64,000 bases of DNA from Halorubrum sp. F4 (GCF_027257195.1 NZ_JAPDFS010000004.1:244048-308047), one strand, 5' to 3'. Numbered from the stretch's first letter, positions 24,855-34,463 are shown. The notes: generated by a model from the letters alone, not told the origin. Numbers and translations: made by a program.

Positions 24855-25940
24855 ATGAAGGAGGTCGACGCGGACCTGACGGCGCTCGACCGGGGCATCA
24901 TCAACGCGTTCCAGGGAGGATTTCCCGTGACGACGCGCCCGTTCGAGCCCGCCGCGGCCGCGCTTCGCGAGCACGGCCTGGCGGTGTCCGGTCCCGAGCT
25001 CCGCGAGCGGGTCCGGGAGCTCGACGAGTCGGGCGTGCTCTCGCGGTTCGGCGCGCTCGTCAACGCCGAGGAGATCGGCGGCGCGGCGTCGCTCGTCGCG
25101 ATGCACGCGCCGGAGGACCGCTACGAGGAGATCGCGGAGACGGTCAACGACTTCACCGCGGTGGCACACAACTACGAGCGGGAGCACCCCCACCTCAACA
25201 TGTGGTTCGTCGTGAGCGTCGCCGATCACCCCGACCCCGACAAGGACGGGAACGACCGGGTGGAGGAGGTGCTCGCGGAGATCGAGGCGGCCACCGGCCA
25301 GGAAACGTACAACCTCCCCAAGCTCCGGGAGTTCCACGTCGGCGCGAGGTTCCTCGTCGACGGTCCGGTCGCCGACGGCGACGTGGACCTCTCGGGGGTG
25401 GCCCCCGACGTCGAGCCGTCCGGTCGGTCGACGCTGACCCCCGACGAGCGCGACCTCGTCGTCGAGATCCAGGGCGGGCTGCCGATCACCGAGACGCCGT
25501 ACGCGGACGTGGCGGCCGCGCTCGACGCCGACGTCGACTGGGTGATCGAGACGATAGAGCGGTTCCGACTCGAGGGGAAGGTTCGCCGGGTCGGCGTCAT
25601 CCCCAACCACTACGCGCTCGGGTACACCGAGAACGGAATGACGGTCTGGGACGTGCCCGAGGAGGTCTTAGCGGAGGTCGGACCCGCCGTGGCCGACCTC
25701 GAGTTCGTCACCCACTGTTACCAGCGTCCCCGCCACGCCGGCGTCTGGGAGTACAACTTCTTCGCGATGACTCACGGCCGAACCGAGGCCGAAAGCGAAC
25801 GTCGGGTCGCGGAGGTGAGAGAGACGATGGCGGACTACTGGGACGTCGGCTCCGACGACTGGGACACGCTGTTCTCGACGCGGATCCTGAAGAAGACCGG
25901 GATCCGGATCGCCGAGCGCGCCGACAGCAACACGGCATGA
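24855..25940 (+). CDS. ahbAB: siroheme decarboxylase, AhbA-AhbB fusion
   Basis: Decarboxylates the C12 and C18 acetate groups of siroheme to give didecarboxysiroheme, in the archaeal alternative haem pathway. The 361-residue protein holds two Lrp/AsnC-type units in tandem. Each has a winged-helix part (about 5-50 and 190-245) and a ligand-binding part, with the paired motifs NYEREHPHLNMWFVV (about 110-124) and CYQRPRHAGVWEYNFFAMTH (about 285-304) at matching places, where YER-H-HLNMWF and YQRP-WEYNFF form the siroheme site of AhbA and AhbB. In bacteria and methanogens the two are often separate genes. Older annotations call this an AsnC regulator; the gene context, directly before a precorrin-2 dehydrogenase and hemA, supports the enzyme. 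The ATG at 24855 has a good TATA box. Confidence 0.9.
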   Translation: MKEVDADLTALDRGIINAFQGGFPVTTRPFEPAAAALREHGLAVSGPELRERVRELDESGVLSRFGALVNAEEIGGAASLVAMHAPEDRYEEIAETVNDFTAVAHNYEREHPHLNMWFVVSVADHPDPDKDGNDRVEEVLAEIEAATGQETYNLPKLREFHVGARFLVDGPVADGDVDLSGVAPDVEPSGRSTLTPDERDLVVEIQGGLPITETPYADVAAALDADVDWVIETIERFRLEGKVRRVGVIPNHYALGYTENGMTVWDVPEEVLAEVGPAVADLEFVTHCYQRPRHAGVWEYNFFAMTHGRTEAESERRVAEVRETMADYWDVGSDDWDTLFSTRILKKTGIRIAERADSNTA

Positions 25941-25974
25941 GACGCATGGGACGCGCGTCTACGAGGGCGATCAG

Positions 25975-26637
25975 ATGATCCCACTGTATCACGACCTCTC
26001 CGACGAGACCGTTCTCGTCGTCGGCGGCGGGGCGGTCGGCCGACGGAAGGCGCTCGGCTTCGCCGAGGAGGCGCGCGTCGTCGTCGTCAGTCCGGCGTTC
26101 GACGACCGCCTGTGCGAGGCGGTCGCCGAGGGCGACACCTCGGTCGAACTGGTCCGGGCCGCCCCGGACGCGGCGACGGTTCCGGAGTGGATCGACCGCG
26201 TCTCCCCCGCGCTCGTGGTCGCCGCGACCGACGACCGGGCGGTGAACGCGGCCGCGGAGGCGGCGGCGCTCGATGCGGGCGTCCTCGTGAACCGAACCGA
26301 CGTCTCCGGCGGCCGAGACCCGGAAAGCGTCGTCGTTCCGGCGACGGTCGCGGACGACCCGGTCCGGGTGGCGGTCTCCACGGGGGGGCGGAGCCCCGCG
26401 CTCTCGAAGGCGCTCCGCGAGCGGATCGGCGCGGAGATCGAGGGAGCGGGCGCGATGGCCGAGCTCTCCGGAGAGCTTCGCGAAGAGCTCTCGGAGGCCG
26501 GCGTCGACCCGATGCTTCGACGGGAGGCGATCCGTCGAGTCGTGCGGTCCGAGGGGGTTTGGAAGGGTTTACAAAAGGGGAGATCCAACGCTCGCAGAGA
26601 GGCAGAAAACGTGATCGAGGAGGTCGTCGACCGATGA
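25975..26637 (+). CDS. precorrin-2 dehydrogenase / sirohydrochlorin ferrochelatase (Met8/CysG-N type)
   Basis: Oxidises precorrin-2 to sirohydrochlorin with NAD and, in bifunctional members, inserts iron to form siroheme. The 220-residue protein starts with MIPLYHDL and the dinucleotide-binding loop VVGGGAVGRRKA (14-25), followed by the Met8 dimerisation region ending in ARREAENVIEEVVDR. It supplies siroheme to the decarboxylase encoded just upstream (34-bp gap). Its stop overlaps the hemA start in ATGA, so the two are translationally coupled. Whether it also chelates iron cannot be told. Confidence 0.92.
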   Translation: MIPLYHDLSDETVLVVGGGAVGRRKALGFAEEARVVVVSPAFDDRLCEAVAEGDTSVELVRAAPDAATVPEWIDRVSPALVVAATDDRAVNAAAEAAALDAGVLVNRTDVSGGRDPESVVVPATVADDPVRVAVSTGGRSPALSKALRERIGAEIEGAGAMAELSGELREELSEAGVDPMLRREAIRRVVRSEGVWKGLQKGRSNARREAENVIEEVVDR

Positions 26638-27989
26638 AGGAGCCGGGTGCCATCACGGGCGTGAGCGTCGCCCACGGCGCCGCGACGATCGACGAGATCG
26701 AGTCGGCGGGCGGCGAGAGCGTTCGAGGAACCGTCTCGGACCTCCTCGCGCGCGACGGGGTCGAGGAGGCGTTCGCCGTCCGGACCTGCAACCGCGCGGA
26801 GGCGTACGTCGTCACCGACCGGACCACCGAGGGCCGTGAGGCGCTCGAGTCGTTCGCGCCGTCGGTTCGCGGGGCGGCCGTTCGGCGGCTCGACCACGAG
26901 GGGAGCCTGGAACACCTGATGCGAGTCGCATCCGGACTCGAGTCGCTCGTGCTCGGCGAGGACCAGATCATCGGCCAGATGCGTGAGGCCTACGAGGAGT
27001 CACGGTCGGCCGGCGGGATCGGCCCGGTCCTGGAGGACGCCGTCACGAAGGCGCTTCACGTCGGCGAGCGCGCCCGCACGGAGACGGCGATCAACGAGGG
27101 CGTCGTCTCGCTCGGCTCCGCGGCGGTCCGACTCGCGGCCGGCGAGATCGACCTGACCGACGGTACCGCGGTCGTCGTCGGGGCCGGCGAGATGGGGACG
27201 CTCGCGGCGCGGACGCTCGACGACACCGCCGTCTCGGAGATCGTCGTCGCGAACCGGACGGTGCCGAACGCGGCGTTCGTCGCCGAGGAGGTGGACACCG
27301 AGTCGTCGGTCGTCCACCTGAGCGACCTGCCGGCCGTGGTTCCCGAGGCCGACCTCGTGATCACGGCGACCGGCAGCCCGGAGCCCGTGCTCGACCCGAC
27401 GGCCTTCACGGATGCGGACCGGGTCGTCTGTATCGACATCGCCCAGCCGCGCGACGTCGACCCCGAAACCGGCGACCTGTCGGGCGTCTCCCTGTACGAC
27501 ATCGACGCCCTGGAGGACGTCACGCACGAGACCCGGAAGCGGCGGGAGACGGAGGCCCGCGAGGTCGAGTCGATCATCGACGAGGAGCTGGACCGGATCC
27601 TCCGGTCGTACAAGCGGAAGCGCGCCGACGACGCCATCTCGGCGATGTACGCCGGCGCGGACCGGGTCAAGGCCCGCGAGCTCGACCGCGCGCTCACGAA
27701 GCTCGACGCACAGGGTGGACTGACCGACGAGCAGCGCGAGACGGTCGAGGCGATGGCGGACGCGCTGGTCGGCCAGCTGCTCGCGGCCCCGACCCGGTCG
27801 CTCCGGGACGCGGCCGGCGAGGACGACTGGGAGACGATCCGGACCGCCCTCGAGCTGTTCGACCCCGAGTTCGACGCGCCCCCGGAGACGCCCGGAGAAG
27901 GTGGATCCGCGGACGAGCCCACGGAGGCACCGTCCGGCGCGCCGTTCGGCGCGATCCCCGACTCGGCGGCCGAGGAGCTCGACGACTGA
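26634..27989 (+). CDS. hemA: glutamyl-tRNA reductase
   Basis: First committed enzyme of tetrapyrrole synthesis by the C5 route: reduces glutamyl-tRNA(Glu) to glutamate-1-semialdehyde with NADPH. The 451-residue protein has the catalytic Cys in TCNRAEAY (C52), the family block GLESLVLGEDQIIGQMREAY (about 102-121), the NADPH loop VVGAGEMGTLAA (about 182-193), and a C-terminal helical dimerisation domain. An acidic low-complexity tail of about 40 residues follows. Its ATG overlaps the upstream stop by four bases. A tRNA-Glu(CUC) gene lies in the window at 34583. Confidence 0.96.
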   Translation: MKEPGAITGVSVAHGAATIDEIESAGGESVRGTVSDLLARDGVEEAFAVRTCNRAEAYVVTDRTTEGREALESFAPSVRGAAVRRLDHEGSLEHLMRVASGLESLVLGEDQIIGQMREAYEESRSAGGIGPVLEDAVTKALHVGERARTETAINEGVVSLGSAAVRLAAGEIDLTDGTAVVVGAGEMGTLAARTLDDTAVSEIVVANRTVPNAAFVAEEVDTESSVVHLSDLPAVVPEADLVITATGSPEPVLDPTAFTDADRVVCIDIAQPRDVDPETGDLSGVSLYDIDALEDVTHETRKRRETEAREVESIIDEELDRILRSYKRKRADDAISAMYAGADRVKARELDRALTKLDAQGGLTDEQRETVEAMADALVGQLLAAPTRSLRDAAGEDDWETIRTALELFDPEFDAPPETPGEGGSADEPTEAPSGAPFGAIPDSAAEELDD

Positions 27990-28065
27990 CGGGACGCCCT
28001 TCGGACCGACGGAACCGTTTCCACCCGACGGGAACGCTTTTCGGTCGGAGCCCGTACTGACGCGC

Positions 28066-28830
28066 ATGGACCTTCGGACCTTCGTCGATCGACTGGACGA
28101 CCGACTCGACACCGACGCGTACGCCGACGTCGACGCCAGCGCGAACGGCCTCCAGATCGGCCCGGACTCGGGTTCGATCGAGCGCGTCGGGTTCGCGGTC
28201 GACGCCGCGACGGCGACGATCGACGAGGCGGCCGACGCCGGCGCGGACGTCCTCGTCACCCACCACGGAGTCTCGTGGGGCGGGATCGACCACGTGACCG
28301 GGATGACGTACGACCGGATCGCCGCGCTCGTCGAGAACGACCTCGCACTGTACGTCTCACACCTCCCGCTGGACGGACACGCGGAACTCGGCAACGCCGC
28401 CGGCGTCGCGGAGGCGATCGGACTCGCGGATCGGGAACCGTTCGGGGCGCTCGGCCCGGTCACGATCGGGACGCTCGGCGGGACGGGCGAGCCGCTCCCG
28501 CCCGAAACGATCCGCGACCGTCTCGACGGGTTCGAGGGGAGCACGGGCGGTACTCGCGTCCTCGAGTTCGGCCCGGACCGGATCGAGCGCGTCGCGGTCG
28601 TCACCGGCTCCGGGGCCGACTGGCTCGACGAGGCGGCCGCGGCGGGCGCGGACGCGCTCGTCACCGGCGAGGGGAAACAGCAGGTCTACCACGACGCGCG
28701 GGAGGCCGGAGTCACGGTGTTCCTCGCGGGCCACTACGCGACGGAGACGTTCGGGGTTCGGTCCCTCCAGTCGCTCGTCGAGGAGTGGGGACTGGAGACG
28801 ACGTACGTGAGCCATCCCACGGGGCTCTGA
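28066..28830 (+). CDS. Nif3-like dinuclear metal centre protein
   Basis: A member of the NIF3/GTP cyclohydrolase I type 2 (YbgI) family, which forms hexameric toroids with two metal ions per subunit. The 254-residue protein carries the first metal His pair in VTHHGVSWGG (H66, H67), a central HLPLDGH, and the C-terminal ligand block GHYATETFGV (about 224-233). The biochemical role is not settled in any organism. It follows hemA by 76 bp in the same direction and may be in the same transcript. Confidence 0.88.
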   Translation: MDLRTFVDRLDDRLDTDAYADVDASANGLQIGPDSGSIERVGFAVDAATATIDEAADAGADVLVTHHGVSWGGIDHVTGMTYDRIAALVENDLALYVSHLPLDGHAELGNAAGVAEAIGLADREPFGALGPVTIGTLGGTGEPLPPETIRDRLDGFEGSTGGTRVLEFGPDRIERVAVVTGSGADWLDEAAAAGADALVTGEGKQQVYHDAREAGVTVFLAGHYATETFGVRSLQSLVEEWGLETTYVSHPTGL

Positions 28831-28965
28831 GGCGCGGCGAGGAGGCCTCTACGAGGAGGTCTCCGCGAGGAGTCTCGGCGGTTCGACGATTCGAGGGGAG
28901 CGATCGGACAAACGGTTCTTTGTGTATTCGCTACGTTATAGCCCTCTCCCGGCGTGCCCGACTGT

Positions 28966-29736
28966 ATGACACGACGGAAACGGCTCGTCGCCGGCGTCGG
29001 GGTAGCGCTCCTCGTCCTCCTGGCCGGCTGTTCGGGAGTCACGGGAACGTTGGGCGACACCGACTCGGACGGACCGGAGATGACGGAGGCCGACGACCTC
29101 GAGCGGTCCATCGAGGTGGCCGCGAACGGCGAGGCGTCCGCGGAGCCCGATCGCGCGACCGTGTTCGTCGCGGTCGAGTCGACCGCGGTCGACGCGGGAG
29201 CCGTCCGCAACGACCTCGCCGAGAGCGACGACGCGCTCCGGAACGGCCTCTACGACTGGGGGCTGAGCGAGGACGACGTCCGAACCGAGCGCTACGACAT
29301 CCGGCAGACGCGCGAGACGCGCCCGGACGCGAACCGCAGCGAGTACGTCGGCGTCCACGTCTACGCCGTGAGCATCGGCGACGCGGACGCGGTCGGCGAG
29401 GTCATCGACGTCGCGGTCGACGCCGGCGCGGACAGCGTCCAGCAGGTCCGGTTCGGGCTCTCGGACGAACGCGAGGATGAGCTCCGCGAGGAGGCGCTCG
29501 GCGACGCGATGGACAACGCCCACGCCGAGGCCGACACGCTCGCCGCCAACGCGGACCTCGACGTGACGGGCGTTTACACCATCTCGACGACGAACGTCCG
29601 AACCAGCCCGTACACGAGTACGGCCCTCGCGGCCGAGGCCGACGACGCCGCGGGCGGGGCCGGTACCGGGATCGAGGTCGGCGACGTCGACGTCACCGTC
29701 ACCGTTCGGGTCGTGTTCGGCGCGGATCAGGCGTAG
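28966..29736 (+). CDS. SIMPL-domain lipoprotein
   Basis: A 256-residue exported lipoprotein. The N-terminus MTRRKRLVAGVG continues as a hydrophobic stretch ending in the lipobox LAGC at about 21-24. The body is a SIMPL/DUF541 domain (from about 45), with the typical opening SIEVAANGEASAEPDRATV and the later DAMDNAHAEADTLA. Such proteins sit on the outer face of the membrane; the family's role is poorly known. I prefer the ATG at 28966, which directly precedes the charged signal start, over a GTG four codons earlier. A TATA-like GTTATAG lies about 25-30 bp upstream. Confidence 0.85.
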   Translation: MTRRKRLVAGVGVALLVLLAGCSGVTGTLGDTDSDGPEMTEADDLERSIEVAANGEASAEPDRATVFVAVESTAVDAGAVRNDLAESDDALRNGLYDWGLSEDDVRTERYDIRQTRETRPDANRSEYVGVHVYAVSIGDADAVGEVIDVAVDAGADSVQQVRFGLSDEREDELREEALGDAMDNAHAEADTLAANADLDVTGVYTISTTNVRTSPYTSTALAAEADDAAGGAGTGIEVGDVDVTVTVRVVFGADQA

Positions 29737-29848
29737 GCGAACGTCGACCGGGCAGTAGTCGGGTAGTCGTCGGCGCGGAGGTATCCGCTTCCCGATCCAC
29801 TTCCCGCCCGAACGCAACCCTTACCGCCCGGCTGCCCGCAGTCCGGGT

Positions 29849-31330
29849 ATGCGCGATCACTTCGAGATACGGGACCACGACGCCGCCGGGCGGATCGGTC
29901 GGCTCGAGGTCCCTCGCGCCGACGTCACCGTCGAGACGCCGGCGCTTCTGCCCGTCGTCAACCCCAACGTGCTCACGGTCGAGCCGGAGCGGCTCCGGAC
30001 CGAGTTCGGCGCGGAGATGCTGATCACGAACTCCTACATCATCCGGAGCACCGACCGGATCCGCGACCGCGTTCTCGAGGAGGGCCTCCACGACTTCCTC
30101 GGGTTCGACGGCGCGATCATGACCGACTCGGGGTCGTTCCAGCTCGCCGAATACGGCGACATCGACGTCACCACGGCGGAGATCCTCGAGTTCCAGCGCC
30201 GGATCGGCAGCGACGTGGCGACGCCCGTGGACGTGCCCACCCCGCCGGACGTCGACCGCGACCGCGCCGAGCGCGAGCTCGAGACGACCGAGCGGGCGCT
30301 CGCGGACGCGGAAGCCGCCGACACCGGCGAGATGCTCGTTAACGCCCCAGTCCAAGGGTCGACGTACCCCGACCTCCGGGAGGCGGCCGGCCGCCACGCC
30401 GCGGGCACCGACCTCGACGTGTTCCCGGTCGGCGCGATGGTTCCCCTCATGAACGGCTACCGCTACGACGACGTCGTCGAGGCGGTGACGGCCGCGAAGC
30501 GCGGGCTCGACCCGGACTGTCCGGTCCATCTGTTCGGCGCGGGCCACCCGATGATGCTCGCGCTCGCGGTCGCGATGGGCTGTGACCTGTTCGACTCGGC
30601 CGCCTACGCGCTGATGGCGCGCGACGGCCGCTACCTCACGGTGTCGGGGACCGAGCACCTCGAGGAGCTGTCGTACTTCCCGTGTTCGTGTCCGGTGTGT
30701 TCGGCGCACACGCCCGCGGACCTCCGCGAGGGCGACGACGACCGGGCCGAGCGGCTGCTCGCCGAGCACAACCTCCACGTCACCTTCGAGGAGGTCCGTC
30801 GGATCAAAGCCGCCATCCGCGACGGCTCGCTCCTCGAACTGGTCGATCGGCGCGCCCGCGGACATCCGGCGATGCTCGACGGGTACCGCGCCCTGCTCGA
30901 CCACGCGGACCAGCTCGAGGCGACCGACCCCGTCTCGAAGGACGCCTTCTTCTACACCTCCCACGAGTCCGCGCGTCGTCCGGAGGTCGGCCGCCACCAC
31001 GACCGTCTCGCGCGTCTCGATACCCCGGAGGATCTGCTTCTCACGGAATCGAAGCCGCCGTCGAGCCACGACCACGACGCGGTCTGGCGGGTGAAGCCGC
31101 CGTTCGGCCCCTTCCCGCGGGCGCTCTCGGAGACGTATCCGCTTACCGCCGAGATCCCCGACCGGGTCGACGCCGCGGCCCAGACCGCGGCCGCCGAGGG
31201 CGTTCGCCGGCTCGCCGAGGCCAACCCCGGGACCGCGATCACGCTCGGCCACGACGGGTGGGCGGCGACGGCGCTCGACCGCGTCCCCGACCGCGTCGAG
31301 GTCGACGACCTCCGTGACATCGGGCGGTAG
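29849..31330 (+). CDS. tgtA: archaeal tRNA-guanine(15) transglycosylase TgtA
   Basis: Replaces guanine 15 in the D-loop of archaeal tRNAs with preQ0, the first step of archaeosine formation. The 493-residue protein has the substrate-binding TDSGSFQ (92-98), the nucleophile Asp in [10 protein letters not shown] (D249), and the zinc site C279-x-C281-x2-C284 with H287. It corresponds to the catalytic and linker domains only; the C-terminal PUA part found in full-length archaeal enzymes is absent, as in other haloarchaea, where the second half (ArcS/TgtA2) is a separate gene. That partner is not in the window. Confidence 0.95.
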   Translation: MRDHFEIRDHDAAGRIGRLEVPRADVTVETPALLPVVNPNVLTVEPERLRTEFGAEMLITNSYIIRSTDRIRDRVLEEGLHDFLGFDGAIMTDSGSFQLAEYGDIDVTTAEILEFQRRIGSDVATPVDVPTPPDVDRDRAERELETTERALADAEAADTGEMLVNAPVQGSTYPDLREAAGRHAAGTDLDVFPVGAMVPLMNGYRYDDVVEAVTAAKRGLDPDCPVHLFGAGHPMMLALAVAMGCDLFDSAAYALMARDGRYLTVSGTEHLEELSYFPCSCPVCSAHTPADLREGDDDRAERLLAEHNLHVTFEEVRRIKAAIRDGSLLELVDRRARGHPAMLDGYRALLDHADQLEATDPVSKDAFFYTSHESARRPEVGRHHDRLARLDTPEDLLLTESKPPSSHDHDAVWRVKPPFGPFPRALSETYPLTAEIPDRVDAAAQTAAAEGVRRLAEANPGTAITLGHDGWAATALDRVPDRVEVDDLRDIGR

Positions 31331-31334
31331 GCGC

Positions 31335-31790
31335 TCAGTCCGTCCGGTCCGGCCCCGCGGGCATCCGTCCGGTGAAGTCCCACGAGTGAAGCCGCTCCGG
31401 GTCGATCCGAACGTGGACCTCCTCGCGGTCCGGCCGCAGGAGCCGGTCGCCGAGCTCGCTGTCGGTTCCGCCGAGATACCGCTCCAGGAGCGACCGGAGG
31501 ACCCGTTTGTCCCCGTCGGTGGTCACGGTCGCCCGGCCGCGGCCGCGGACGCCCATGTACGGCGGGTCGTTCGTCGATATCTCGAACGAGACGCGGTCGT
31601 CGGACTCGAGGAACCCGACCACGTCGGCGTCCGCGCCGGTCGCACAGTGGATCGTCCCGTCCCACCGGAACCACAGCGACACCATCCAGGGGTCGCCCGC
31701 GGGGGTCCGGCACCCGATGCGGACCGGGATCCGCGCGTCCGCGAGGAACTCGTCGACGCGCGACCGGTCCCACGGGCCGGTGAGGTTCAT
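31335..31790 (-). CDS. pyridoxamine 5'-phosphate oxidase-family FMN-binding protein
   Basis: A 151-residue split-barrel protein. TPAGDPWMVSLWFRWDGTIHCATG (about 29-52) and DDRVSFEISTNDPPYMGVRGRGRATV (about 63-90) follow the pattern of the PNPOx-like family, which binds FMN or F420 and includes oxidases, reductases and haem-degrading enzymes. It is convergent with tgtA, the stops four bases apart. No partner indicates the substrate. Confidence 0.8.
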   Translation of the reverse strand: MNLTGPWDRSRVDEFLADARIPVRIGCRTPAGDPWMVSLWFRWDGTIHCATGADADVVGFLESDDRVSFEISTNDPPYMGVRGRGRATVTTDGDKRVLRSLLERYLGGTDSELGDRLLRPDREEVHVRIDPERLHSWDFTGRMPAGPDRTD

Positions 31791-31875
31791 GTGATCGATC
31801 CGGGCGGAATCGGCCTAAAACCACCGTCCGATCGCACGAGCCGGTTCGGACGCTCCGCCGTCCGACCCGAACGGG

Positions 31876-32835
31876 TCACGGGTCGACCCGCGCCAGCCAC
31901 GCCGCCGGGTCGTCTATCTCCCCGTCCGTCGGGAGGTGCTCCGGGCGCTCCCACACCGCGCTCGCGGCGGCCAGCCCGCGCTCGTCCGCGACCCGTTCGA
32001 AGAAGGCGGCCCCGCGCTCGTACTGCCGGCGTTTGAGCCCGAGCCCGAGGAGACGCCGGGCGATCCGCGTCACCGGCCCGCCGCCGCCCCGCCGCTCGTC
32101 GACCTTTCGGCGCAGGTCGGCGTACTCGTCGTCGAACGCGCGGTCCATCAACAGCTCCGCGTACCCCTCGACCGCGGTCATGGCGGTCTGAAGCTCGACG
32201 AACGCGTCGGGATCGAGCCCGCTCGCGCTCAGGCCGTCGATGCCGCGTTCGACGCGCGACTCCAGGTATCCCGACAGCCACGGGGCCGCGCCGAACTCTG
32301 CGGCGTGGGTCACCTCGTGGAAGGCGATCCATCGGCGAAACCGCGGGTACGCCACGTCGAGGTCCGCGGCGACCGCGACGACATTCGGGTGAACGAAGTA
32401 GAGTCCGTGGTCGACGTCGGGCTCGTCGGCCAACAGGAGGGGGTCGTACTGGCCGAGCACGTTTCGCGCGAGGAATCCCAGCGCGAACGCCATCGATCCG
32501 GTGTTGACGACCCGCGAGAGTCCCGGCATCGCCGGGGTCGCCGCCGACTCGATCGGCCCCATCACGTTTCGGAACGTCTCGAGGTTCGCGTCGATCCAGT
32601 GGTGTCGGTTCTGGACCTCGATGGCGTCCGGGACCGCGAAGTCGACGCCGGCGACCTCCCGGAGCCGGTCGCGCGCGTCCCGCACGTCCGTCGCGTAGCC
32701 CCGCCGGTCGGCGGGCGTCAGATCGAGCGTCCCCGGCTCCGTGCTCGCTCTCGCGGCCTCCCCGGCCTTCGTCCAGTCGACGACGCCGGTCCCGGACGCC
32801 TCGGAGACCGCACGGAGGCTTCGGAGGATGTCCAT
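31876..32835 (-). CDS. zincin-type metalloprotease-like protein, F420-biosynthesis-associated family
   Basis: A 319-residue protein with the zinc-protease motif HEVTH at 173-177. It matches the family called zinc-dependent metalloprotease or coenzyme F420 biosynthesis-associated protein (Zincin_2), known from actinobacteria and haloarchaea, both F420 users. Sequence marks include EVQNRHHWIDANLETF (about 73-88) and NVLGQYDPLLL (about 125-135). The link to F420 is phylogenetic rather than biochemical. I chose the ATG at 32835; the upstream 27 codons are low-complexity. No F420 gene is nearby. Confidence 0.8.
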   Translation of the reverse strand: MDILRSLRAVSEASGTGVVDWTKAGEAARASTEPGTLDLTPADRRGYATDVRDARDRLREVAGVDFAVPDAIEVQNRHHWIDANLETFRNVMGPIESAATPAMPGLSRVVNTGSMAFALGFLARNVLGQYDPLLLADEPDVDHGLYFVHPNVVAVAADLDVAYPRFRRWIAFHEVTHAAEFGAAPWLSGYLESRVERGIDGLSASGLDPDAFVELQTAMTAVEGYAELLMDRAFDDEYADLRRKVDERRGGGGPVTRIARRLLGLGLKRRQYERGAAFFERVADERGLAAASAVWERPEHLPTDGEIDDPAAWLARVDP

Positions 32836-32910
32836 GTGGAGGGGAAGCGCGCCGCCCTCAAGTCGCTTGTGTCGGCCGACCCTTTCATCGCCCCGGGTCG
32901 ACTCTCCCGG

Positions 32911-32969
32911 CTTCACTCTGTCTCGATTCGTCCACCTTCACCCTGCCTCGATTCGCCCGCGTTCACGCT
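32911..32969. repeat. 25-bp tandem repeat, two and a third copies
   Basis: Units at 32911-32935 and 32936-32960, differing at a few mainly C/T positions, then a nine-base partial third copy. It lies upstream of the zincin gene and reaches into the 3' end of the small membrane-protein gene at 32963. Confidence 0.7.
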
Positions 32970-33259
32970 CCGAGTTCGTCGATCTCCGTGGCGTCATCGA
33001 GGTCGCCGTCGCCGAGCAGGCGCGCGGCCGCGACGCCGAGCGCCGCGAGGAGCGCGACGACCGCCAGGGCCGCCCCGATCGATCTCGCGGAGCACCCACA
33101 GCGGAGGATCGAGCCGTCGCCGCTCCCGTCGGCGTCGTCGGCTTCGGCTTCGTCCGCCTTCTCGTCCGGTTTCCTCCCCCCGAGGAGACCGTTCTCCCCG
33201 ATCCGGATCGCTCCCTCGTCCAGGTGGACCTCGAGCAGCGTGAGTGACTTCTCGCTCAT
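32963..33259 (-). CDS. small single-span membrane protein
   Basis: A 98-residue protein of unknown family. Residues 1-28 look like a small folded segment (LTLLEVHLDEGAIRIGENG), followed by an acidic linker (30-50), a Cys pair C54-x-C56, one membrane helix (about 59-82) and an acidic tail. It is transcribed divergently from the M42 peptidase gene. Similar short proteins exist in haloarchaea, but I cannot name a family. Topology and function are inferred only. Confidence 0.6.
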   Translation of the reverse strand: MSEKSLTLLEVHLDEGAIRIGENGLLGGRKPDEKADEAEADDADGSGDGSILRCGCSARSIGAALAVVALLAALGVAAARLLGDGDLDDATEIDELGA

Positions 33260-33398
33260 GGTCGACCGTTCTCGTGCCGACCGCTTAACCGTGGCGTCGA
33301 TCGGGGCGAGAGCGCTCCCGAGTGAGGAGGACCTCGTCGTTCGATCGATCTACGGACGGAACCACGGCCTTCTTTTCTTCCGACACGAACGGGGACGC

Positions 33399-34463
33399 AT
33401 GGACGAGTCTCGCCGAGCGTTCCTCGACGACCTGCTCGCGACGCCGAGCCCCTCCGGGTTCGAGACGGCGGCCCAGCGCGTCTGGATCGACTACGTCTCG
33501 GCGTTCGCCGACGACGTCAGCACCGACGCGTACGGCAACGCCGTCGCGGTCCACGAGGGCGACCCGGACGCGCCGACCGTCGCCCTGGCGGGCCACGCCG
33601 ACGAGATCGGATTCATCGTCCGGGACGTCCTCGAGGAGGGCTTCCTCCGGATCGCGCCGGTCGGCGGCTCCGACCGCACCGTCTCGAAGGGCCAGCACGT
33701 GACGGTCCACGCCGACGAACCCGTCCAGGGCGTCGTCGGACAGACCGCGATCCACCTCCGTGACCCCGCTGACGACGAGTACGAGGCGATCGAGGGACAG
33801 TTCGTCGACGTGGGCGCGACCGACGCGGAGGAGGCCCGCGAACACGTCTCTGTCGGGGATCCGGTCACCTTCTCGAGCGGGGTCGAGGAGCTCGTCGGGT
33901 CCCGGATCGCCGCCCGCGGGATCGACGACCGGACCGGGATCTGGGTCGCCGCCGAGGCGCTGCGCCGCGCCGCCGCGGCCGACGTCGACGCCACCGTCTA
34001 CGCGGTCTCGACCGTCCAGGAGGAGGTGGGACTCCAGGGCGCGCGGATGGTCGGGTACGACCTCGCGGCGGTCGACGCGTTCGTCGCCGTCGACGTTACC
34101 CACGCGACCGACAACCCCGACGTGGACCCCGAACATCGCGGGCCCGTCGAACTCGGGTCCGGCCCGGTCGTCGCCCGCGGCAGCGCGAACCACCCGGTCC
34201 TCGTCGATCTCGCGCGCGACGCCGCGGACGACGCCGGGATCGACGTCCAGTTCCAGGCGGCCGGGACGCGGACCGGCACGGACGCCGACGCGTTCTACAC
34301 CGCCCGCGGCGGGGTCCCGTCGCTCACCGTCTCGATCCCGAACCGGTACATGCACACGCCCGTCGAGGTCGTCGACCTCGAGGACCTGGATCGCGTCGCC
34401 GACCTGCTCGCGGCCGTCGCCGACGCGGCCGAGGACGTCGACTCGTTCGCGGTCGATCTCTGA
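33399..34463 (+). CDS. M42-family metallo-aminopeptidase (tetrahedral aminopeptidase type)
   Basis: A 354-residue cocatalytic metallopeptidase. Metal and catalytic residues are seen in order: AGHADEIGF (H-x-D, about 66-74), DDRTGIW (about 177-183), STVQEEVGLQGA with the catalytic Glu pair (about 203-214), VDVTHATD (about 228-235), and the C-terminal RYMHTPVE (about 320-327). M42 enzymes form dodecameric tetrahedra that trim peptides released by the proteasome; some family members are endoglucanase-annotated by error. The ATG at 33399 gives the usual N-terminus near the conserved PSPSGFE. Confidence 0.93.
   Translation: MDESRRAFLDDLLATPSPSGFETAAQRVWIDYVSAFADDVSTDAYGNAVAVHEGDPDAPTVALAGHADEIGFIVRDVLEEGFLRIAPVGGSDRTVSKGQHVTVHADEPVQGVVGQTAIHLRDPADDEYEAIEGQFVDVGATDAEEAREHVSVGDPVTFSSGVEELVGSRIAARGIDDRTGIWVAAEALRRAAAADVDATVYAVSTVQEEVGLQGARMVGYDLAAVDAFVAVDVTHATDNPDVDPEHRGPVELGSGPVVARGSANHPVLVDLARDAADDAGIDVQFQAAGTRTGTDADAFYTARGGVPSLTVSIPNRYMHTPVEVVDLEDLDRVADLLAAVADAAEDVDSFAVDL

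Noticed and set aside
24855..25940. AsnC/Lrp transcription regulator
   Set aside because: The duplicated siroheme-binding motifs and the tetrapyrrole gene context favour siroheme decarboxylase.
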